Under the pieces are notes generated by a model. That model worked only from the letters and a program-made list of their open reading frames with translations, was not told the origin of the DNA and ran no database searches. DNA of 10,209 nt, taken from positions 1-10,209 of the forward strand of contig CAJWLW010000165.1 in NCBI GenBank assembly GCA_913042885.1. The letters are read 5' to 3'. Shown here piece after piece: positions 6,136 to 10,209 of the stretch. The stretch comes from an uncultured Lentisphaeria bacterium. GTDB taxonomy: Bacteria; Verrucomicrobiota; Lentisphaeria; JABSQK01; CAJWLW01. The translations under genes were made by a program, and so were the position numbers. Position 1 is the first letter of the stretch. Every line of letters begins with the position of its first letter.

Positions 6136-8237
6136 GATGTCGCATCGCCGTATGTCATGATGATGTTGCCGTGGGCGTCGTGCTTCGCGGTCCACCCGGG
6201 CGGCACAACGATAGTGGCGTCGTACTCGTCGATGAACAACGGACCGGCGGTAACAGTTTCGAGATCAGCGCGCGTGACAATCGGCACCGCGACCGGCGTT
6301 GCGGAGTCCGCAAACGCGGCATGCCGGGACTGCGAACTCCGCGACGGCTCGCTGCCGTCGGGCGCATCCATGCGGCTGTCGCTGATCGTGCGCCCGACCA
6401 GGCGCACGGCGCACACTTCGATGACGCTGTCGTCGTCGCCGGCGTGACCGTAAAGACGTGCATGTTCGGCGATGAAATCCTTGCAGAGCTGCTCAATGTC
6501 AACGGTCGCCGTTTCGAATTCGCCGCTCACAGTGAGCGGGATGCGGATGACAGAGGCTTCGCCGTCAAAGCGCACATCGGCGCCGGCGGCCAGCGTGACC
6601 GTATCGAGCGGCACCGATTCACTGCGGAACTGGTCAAACATTTCTTCGCGCATCTCGTCGATCGGCGCCTGGACGTTGCCGCTGTCGAGCCTGGCGCCGG
6701 CAAGCTGGCAACTGCGCACGTGGTGATGCTCGATGCCGGACACCAGCAGGCCGACGGCGCTGAACACCCCTGGCCTGGGCGGTACAAGCACCCGCGTCAT
6801 GCCAAGCTCCCTTGCCAGGTTGGCCGCGTGCACCGGACCGGAACCGCCGAAGGCCACCATGGTGAACTCGCGAGGATCACGGCCGCGGTGCACCGACACC
6901 TCGCGCAGCGCCCGCAGCATCATGGCGTTGGCGATGTCATGGACGCCGAGGGCGGCCGGAATGGTTTCGAGGCCGAGGGGTTCGGCAATCTGCTCTTCGA
7001 TCGCCTGCGTCGCGGCGGCCTCGTCGATGACCACGTCGCCACCGGCAAGCCGGCCGGCGCCGATATAGCCAAGCGCGACATTCGCATCGGTCACCGTCGG
7101 CTGCGTGCCGCCGCGCTGGTAACACACGGGACCGGGCAGTGCTCCGGCGCTGCGGGGTCCGACCTTGAGCGCGCCGGCACCGTCGATCGCCGCAATGCTG
7201 CCGCCGCCGGCGCCGACTTCACCGATGGCAATGGCAGGCGCCAGGATCAGCTCGCCGCCGCCGCCGGTCAGGCGGTTGCCGGCCGACAACGAGGCACCCA
7301 CCTCGTACTCGGTGGTGTACGGAATCTCGCCGGCTTCGATCATCGCGGCCTTGGCAGTCGTGCCGCCCATGTCGAAACTGATGATGTTGTCGATGCCGCA
7401 GAGGCTGCCGGCATTCGCCGCAGCCAGCACCCCCGCCGCCGGTCCGGACTCGAGGGCATACACCGGGTTGCGCGCGGCGTCGGCCGCCGGGGTCAGGCCG
7501 CCGGCCGACTGCATGATCAACAAAGGCGCGTCGACACCGCGATCATCAAGACCATTGCCGAGCCTGGCGAGATACTTGTTCATGATCGGACGGACATAGG
7601 CATTGACAACGGTCGTCGCGGTGCGCTCGTACTCGCGGCGCTGGCGCAGAACCTCGTGGGACAGCGACACCGGCAGGTCCGGCAGATGCCGAAGCAGATA
7701 CTCGCCGGCCTGCTGCTCGTGCGCCGGAAAAGCATAGGCATGCAGAAAACAGATGGCGACGGACTCGACATTCTCGGCGGTCAACTGCTCGATGATCGGG
7801 TCCAGCTCCGCAACGTCCAGCGGCGACAGAACCTCGCCATACGCCGACAGGCGCTCGCCAACCTCGAAACGCAGATAGCGGTCGACCATGGCCGGCGGTT
7901 TGACGAAGAACAGATCGTAAAGCTGCGGCGCCCGCATGCGGCGCATCTCCAGCACATCGCGAAAGCCGCGCGTCGTGATCAGTGCGGTCTTCGCACCGCG
8001 ATTCTCGAGCACGGCGTTGGTCGCTACCGTCGTGCCGTGGCAGACCGCCGTCACTGAGCCGGGCACGACAGCTTCGTCGCGCAGCACCTCGTCGACGGCG
8101 GCCAGCACAGCCGACTCGAAATCGGGCGGTGTCGACGGCACCTTGCGGGTCAGCACACGCCCCTCGTGGCCGACAACGACGAGGTCGGTGAAAGTGCCGC
8201 CGACGTCGGCAGCCAGGCGGATTTGTGATTCAGCCAC
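6132..8237 (-). CDS. hyuA: hydantoinase A / 5-oxoprolinase family protein (HyuA)
   Basis: This is a 701-residue ATP-binding subunit of a hydantoinase/oxoprolinase-type enzyme. The N-terminal actin-like phosphate loop DVGGTFTD is at residues 11-18 and HGTTVATNA at 67-75 (hydantoinase A N-terminal domain). The second loop FDMGGTTAK is at 288-296 and GEVGAGGGSIA at 339-349 (hydantoinase A domain). The C-terminal third matches the oxoprolinase C-terminal region less distinctly. The length is typical for HyuA. I chose GTG 8237 because it places the phosphate loop ten residues from the start, as in the family, and avoids overlap with the divergent gene. No strong Shine-Dalgarno sequence precedes it, so a TTG a little upstream is possible. 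It is first in the hyuA-hyuB-(pseudogene) unit, with four-base overlaps, and is divergent from the D-aminoacylase gene. Confidence 0.93.
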   Translation of the reverse strand: MAESQIRLAADVGGTFTDLVVVGHEGRVLTRKVPSTPPDFESAVLAAVDEVLRDEAVVPGSVTAVCHGTTVATNAVLENRGAKTALITTRGFRDVLEMRRMRAPQLYDLFFVKPPAMVDRYLRFEVGERLSAYGEVLSPLDVAELDPIIEQLTAENVESVAICFLHAYAFPAHEQQAGEYLLRHLPDLPVSLSHEVLRQRREYERTATTVVNAYVRPIMNKYLARLGNGLDDRGVDAPLLIMQSAGGLTPAADAARNPVYALESGPAAGVLAAANAGSLCGIDNIISFDMGGTTAKAAMIEAGEIPYTTEYEVGASLSAGNRLTGGGGELILAPAIAIGEVGAGGGSIAAIDGAGALKVGPRSAGALPGPVCYQRGGTQPTVTDANVALGYIGAGRLAGGDVVIDEAAATQAIEEQIAEPLGLETIPAALGVHDIANAMMLRALREVSVHRGRDPREFTMVAFGGSGPVHAANLARELGMTRVLVPPRPGVFSAVGLLVSGIEHHHVRSCQLAGARLDSGNVQAPIDEMREEMFDQFRSESVPLDTVTLAAGADVRFDGEASVIRIPLTVSGEFETATVDIEQLCKDFIAEHARLYGHAGDDDSVIEVCAVRLVGRTISDSRMDAPDGSEPSRSSQSRHAAFADSATPVAVPIVTRADLETVTAGPLFIDEYDATIVVPPGWTAKHDAHGNIIMTYGDATS

Positions 8238-8258
8238 GGGCGAACAGGTGGTTTGGGA

Positions 8259-8303
8259 CAATTGAGTTCGGTAGTTGACACTCTGAGACGAGGAATTCAA
8301 TTG
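8259..8303. repeat. 11-bp inverted repeat between divergent hyuA and D-aminoacylase genes
   Basis: CAATTGAGTTC (8259-8269) and GAATTCAATTG (8293-8303) are inverted copies with one mismatch, which would be a G-U pair in RNA read rightwards. The centres are 34 bp apart, about three helical turns. The pair almost fills the 63-bp intergenic gap and includes the CAATTG palindrome twice. It could be a two-site operator for a regulator of both divergent units. Read as RNA, it could fold over the GAGGA ribosome site and the TTG start of the deacylase gene. Neither role is shown. Confidence 0.5.
8290..8294 (+). promoter_or_regulatory. ribosome binding site favouring TTG 8301 start
   Basis: GAGGA ends six bases before TTG 8301, a good spacing. 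For the in-frame ATG at 8310 this site is 15 bases away, and the only closer purine run (GGAAG, 8303-8307) leaves just two bases. Spacing therefore favours TTG 8301; codon preference favours ATG 8310. Confidence 0.5.
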
Positions 8304-9908
8304 GAAGACATGCCGGCACCCGACACAAAGTTCATTATCACCGGCGGCACGGTTATCGACGGAACCGGTGGCGAACCGATCGCTGCCGACGTCGTCGTCG
8401 AGGACGGCCGCATCCGCGAGATCGACTCGATCGAAGCGGCGGACATGCCGCGCCTCGATGCGTCCGGCATGTACGTGACCCCGGGTTTCATCGACATTCA
8501 CAGCCACTCGGACTTCACGCTGCTGGTCGATCCGCGGGCCGTCAGCCAGATCAGCCAGGGCGTGACCCTCGAGGTCGTCGGCAATTGCGGTCACGGCTGC
8601 GCGCCGATCGGCGATCCGGATGAAGCAAAGGGAAACATCTACGGGAGCCTCGCCGATTTCGATATCGACTGGCGTACGATGGCCGCTTACCTCGAGCGTC
8701 TCGACACCGCACGGCCCGCCGTCAACGTCGCGACGCTGGTAGCCAACGGCAACTTGCGCATGGCGGCTGTAGCAGAGCTCGACCGGCCGGCCACCGCCGC
8801 TGAGTTGGGCAAAATGAAAGCGCTGCTGCAGGAAGGGCTGGAAGCAGGCGCCATCGGGTATTCGACCGGCCTCGACTATGGCGCCGAGCTGGCCTGTCCC
8901 GAGGATGAGATTATCGAACTCTGCCGCACGACTGCGACAGCCGGCGGCTACTACGCGACGCACACACGCAATGAAATCGGCAAGGCAGAGGAAGCCATAG
9001 CGGAAGCTATCCGGGCAGCCGCAGCCACAGAAGTGCCGTTGCAGGTATCGCATATATCCGTGGTCGCCCGTCTCAGCACCGACAGCCGCGGGGCGATCGA
9101 ACAGGCGCTTGCGCAGGTCGATGAGGCACGCGACCGCGGGCTGGACGTCGAGTTCGATATGCACACGCGTCTGTTCGGTACCACCAACCTCAGCACCATG
9201 CTGCCCGCCTGGGCCATGGACGGTACGGCGGCGGACATCGCAAAAAGGCTCGAAGACACGGACACCCGCCGGCAATTCAGGGAGTACCCGAACATTCTCA
9301 CGACCCTCGCCGACAACGACTGGAGCCGCATCGTGCTGGTCCGCAGCAAGGCGTTGCCGGAATTTTCACAGATCAGCATTGCGGACATCGCAACGCAGCG
9401 CGGCACCGATGTGTTCGATGCCATCTACGACATCCTGCTGGCGGACGTCGGCGACCTGCACGGCCCGATGATCGTCGCGCATGTCTACAACGAAGACGAT
9501 ATTCGACCCGCCTTTCTACACGATCGCTGCATGGTCGGGTCGGATGCCACCGCCCTGGCGACGGACGGGCCGCTGGCCTGCCAGTGTTTTCACGGCGCCT
9601 TCACCTGGGCCGCATGGTTCTTTCGCCATTTCGTCCGGGACACTGCCATGCTCACGTCCCAGGACGCAATTCGCCGAATCACCTCATTGCCGGCGACCCG
9701 GCTCGGTCTGAGCGATCGCGGCGTGCTGCGCCCGGGCGCCTGTGCGGACATCGCGATCTTCGACCCGCAGAATTTCTCCGAACGCGGCACCACATTCGAG
9801 CCCAATCAGGTCGCCACCGGCATGACGCACGTCATCGTCAACGGCATCATCGCGCTGGAAGACGGACAGTTGACCGGCAACCGCGGCGGCCAGGTGCTGC
9901 GCAGTTAA
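8301..9908 (+). CDS. N-acyl-D-amino-acid deacylase (D-aminoacylase, amidohydrolase superfamily)
   Basis: This is a 535-residue (532 from ATG 8310) cytoplasmic metal-dependent amidohydrolase predicted to cleave N-acyl-D-amino acids to D-amino acid plus carboxylate. It begins with the small beta-sandwich strand FIITGGTVIDGTGGEP; the barrel opens with GFIDIHSHSD. Numbered from TTG 8301, the ligands are H67 and H69, C96 in GNCG, H221 in THTRNE, H251 in QVSH and D415 in VGSDA. They correspond to H67, H69, C96, H220, H250 and D366 of the Alcaligenes D-aminoacylase, so the metal site is complete. About 48 extra residues lie between the last His and the Asp, including FDMHTRLFGTTNLSTMLP where shorter relatives read DxYPYT, so substrate preference may differ. 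The C-terminus (GVLRPGACADIAIFDP) is typical. It is divergent from hyuAB, suggesting a shared role in amide-bond breakdown of D-amino acid derivatives (inference). The start is not settled between 8301 and 8310. Confidence 0.9.
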   Translation: MEDMPAPDTKFIITGGTVIDGTGGEPIAADVVVEDGRIREIDSIEAADMPRLDASGMYVTPGFIDIHSHSDFTLLVDPRAVSQISQGVTLEVVGNCGHGCAPIGDPDEAKGNIYGSLADFDIDWRTMAAYLERLDTARPAVNVATLVANGNLRMAAVAELDRPATAAELGKMKALLQEGLEAGAIGYSTGLDYGAELACPEDEIIELCRTTATAGGYYATHTRNEIGKAEEAIAEAIRAAAATEVPLQVSHISVVARLSTDSRGAIEQALAQVDEARDRGLDVEFDMHTRLFGTTNLSTMLPAWAMDGTAADIAKRLEDTDTRRQFREYPNILTTLADNDWSRIVLVRSKALPEFSQISIADIATQRGTDVFDAIYDILLADVGDLHGPMIVAHVYNEDDIRPAFLHDRCMVGSDATALATDGPLACQCFHGAFTWAAWFFRHFVRDTAMLTSQDAIRRITSLPATRLGLSDRGVLRPGACADIAIFDPQNFSERGTTFEPNQVATGMTHVIVNGIIALEDGQLTGNRGGQVLRS

Positions 9909-9943
9909 CCCTGGGAGCGCCGGCATCCTCCTGCTCCGAGAAA

Positions 9944-9963
9944 CGTGGGAGGCACCTCCCACG
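9944..9963. terminator. palindrome between convergent genes, possible bidirectional terminator
   Basis: CGTGGGAGG (9944-9952), CA, CCTCCCACG (9955-9963) form a perfect 9-bp stem, best drawn as eight pairs with a four-base loop. It sits between the stops of the deacylase (9908, +) and the TPR gene (9973, -). On the minus strand it is followed by TTTCTC, a short T-run; on the plus strand there is none. A weaker stem, GGAGC (9914-9918) with GCTCC (9933-9937), lies just beside it. It may instead be a REP-like palindrome, since GTGGGAG-type repeats are common in gammaproteobacteria. Confidence 0.45.
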
Positions 9964-9972
9964 GTCAATACA

Positions 9973-10209
9973 TCACGGCACCCGATACGGCTTGCCGGCC
10001 TTGTACAGATCGAGCCGCTTGCGGATATCCGCCGCCACTTCCGTCTCGCCTGCTGCAACTGCCATCTGCAGCACGCGCTCCGCGGTCTCCACGGCCTTGA
10101 CAAACTCTCCGGTCTCCGCGTAGGCGGCCCCCAGGGTATCGAGAATAACCGGGTGCTTGTGTTCGACCAGCTCCGAAGCGCGCTCCGCCAGGCGCACCGC
10201 CTCGGCGCC
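9973..10209 (-). CDS. C-terminal end of a tetratricopeptide-repeat protein (5' end outside window)
   Basis: The frame is open to the window edge. The GTG at 10197 is not needed as a start, because GAEA precedes it without a stop. The 78 visible residues show a TPR unit: AVRLAERASEL, then HPVILDTLGAAYAETGEF and KAVETAERVLQMAV, with the typical W/L-G-Y-A-F-A spacing. They end with IRKRLDLYKAGKPYRVP. This LDTLxAAYAExGxF plus RLxLYxxGxPYR ending is common at the C-terminus of large multi-TPR proteins in Proteobacteria, sometimes fused to glycosyltransferase or other domains that would lie outside the window. The function cannot be told from this part. It converges on the deacylase gene and is probably unrelated to it. 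Confidence 0.82.
   Translation of the reverse strand, partial: GAEAVRLAERASELVEHKHPVILDTLGAAYAETGEFVKAVETAERVLQMAVAAGETEVAADIRKRLDLYKAGKPYRVP

Noticed and set aside
6171..8057. 628-codon open frame on the plus strand, antisense to hyuA
   Set aside because: It is a GC-rich shadow: low-complexity Arg/Ala/Gly/His composition, no recognisable domain, no ribosome site, and it lies wholly inside a well-conserved gene.
8275..8280. TTGACA as a -35 box for the D-aminoacylase gene
   Set aside because: At 16-18 bases downstream there is no -10-like box (CAATTG-type text), and transcription would begin inside or after the start codon.
8238..9275. Long N-terminal extension of the hyuA frame into the D-aminoacylase gene
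   Set aside because: The extension is antisense to a conserved gene. The family N-terminus with its phosphate loop begins right after GTG 8237.

Overview
The window is GC-rich, densely coded bacterial DNA. It looks like the chromosome of a free-living, probably proteobacterial (perhaps marine gammaproteobacterial) heterotroph. The taxon is an inference from a TRAP transporter carrying a T-component, from hydantoinase/oxoprolinase genes and from overall gene style; no rRNA or other marker is present. I see no IS element, phage gene, CRISPR array or tRNA.

Layout. Positions 1-3979 (+) hold a TRAP transporter locus of the T-component type: the 3' part of tatT (TPR-like lipoprotein, cut by the window edge), a 140-bp gap with a possible promoter, dctP (periplasmic binding protein), a 90-bp gap holding a long RNA hairpin, then dctQ and dctM joined by an ATGA overlap. 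DctM carries an unusual acidic C-terminal tail of about 59 residues. Positions 8237-4408 (-) hold hyuA and hyuB, the two subunits of an ATP-dependent hydantoinase / 5-oxoprolinase-type enzyme, again joined by ATGA. hyuB is joined by another ATGA to a decayed gene (about 4411-4041, -). This remnant is the first third of a PLP-dependent D-threonine aldolase / D-serine dehydratase-like protein, broken by two opposite one-base frameshifts and then truncated. Its remains lie between the tail-to-tail TRAP and hyu operons. Positions 8301-9908 (+) hold an N-acyl-D-amino-acid deacylase, transcribed divergently from hyuA across a 63-bp gap that contains an 11-bp inverted repeat. It faces the 3' end of a TPR protein gene (9973-10209, -), with a palindrome between them.

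How the genes may work together (inference): hyuAB (ATP-driven opening of a cyclic amide), the D-aminoacylase (removal of the N-acyl group from D-amino acids) and the lost PLP enzyme (breakdown of a D-hydroxyamino acid) suggest scavenging of D-amino-acid or cyclic amide derivatives. The adjacent TRAP transporter is a candidate importer, but it is a separate, convergent transcription unit. Its binding protein lacks the usual carboxylate-binding arginine, so the link to these substrates is not established.
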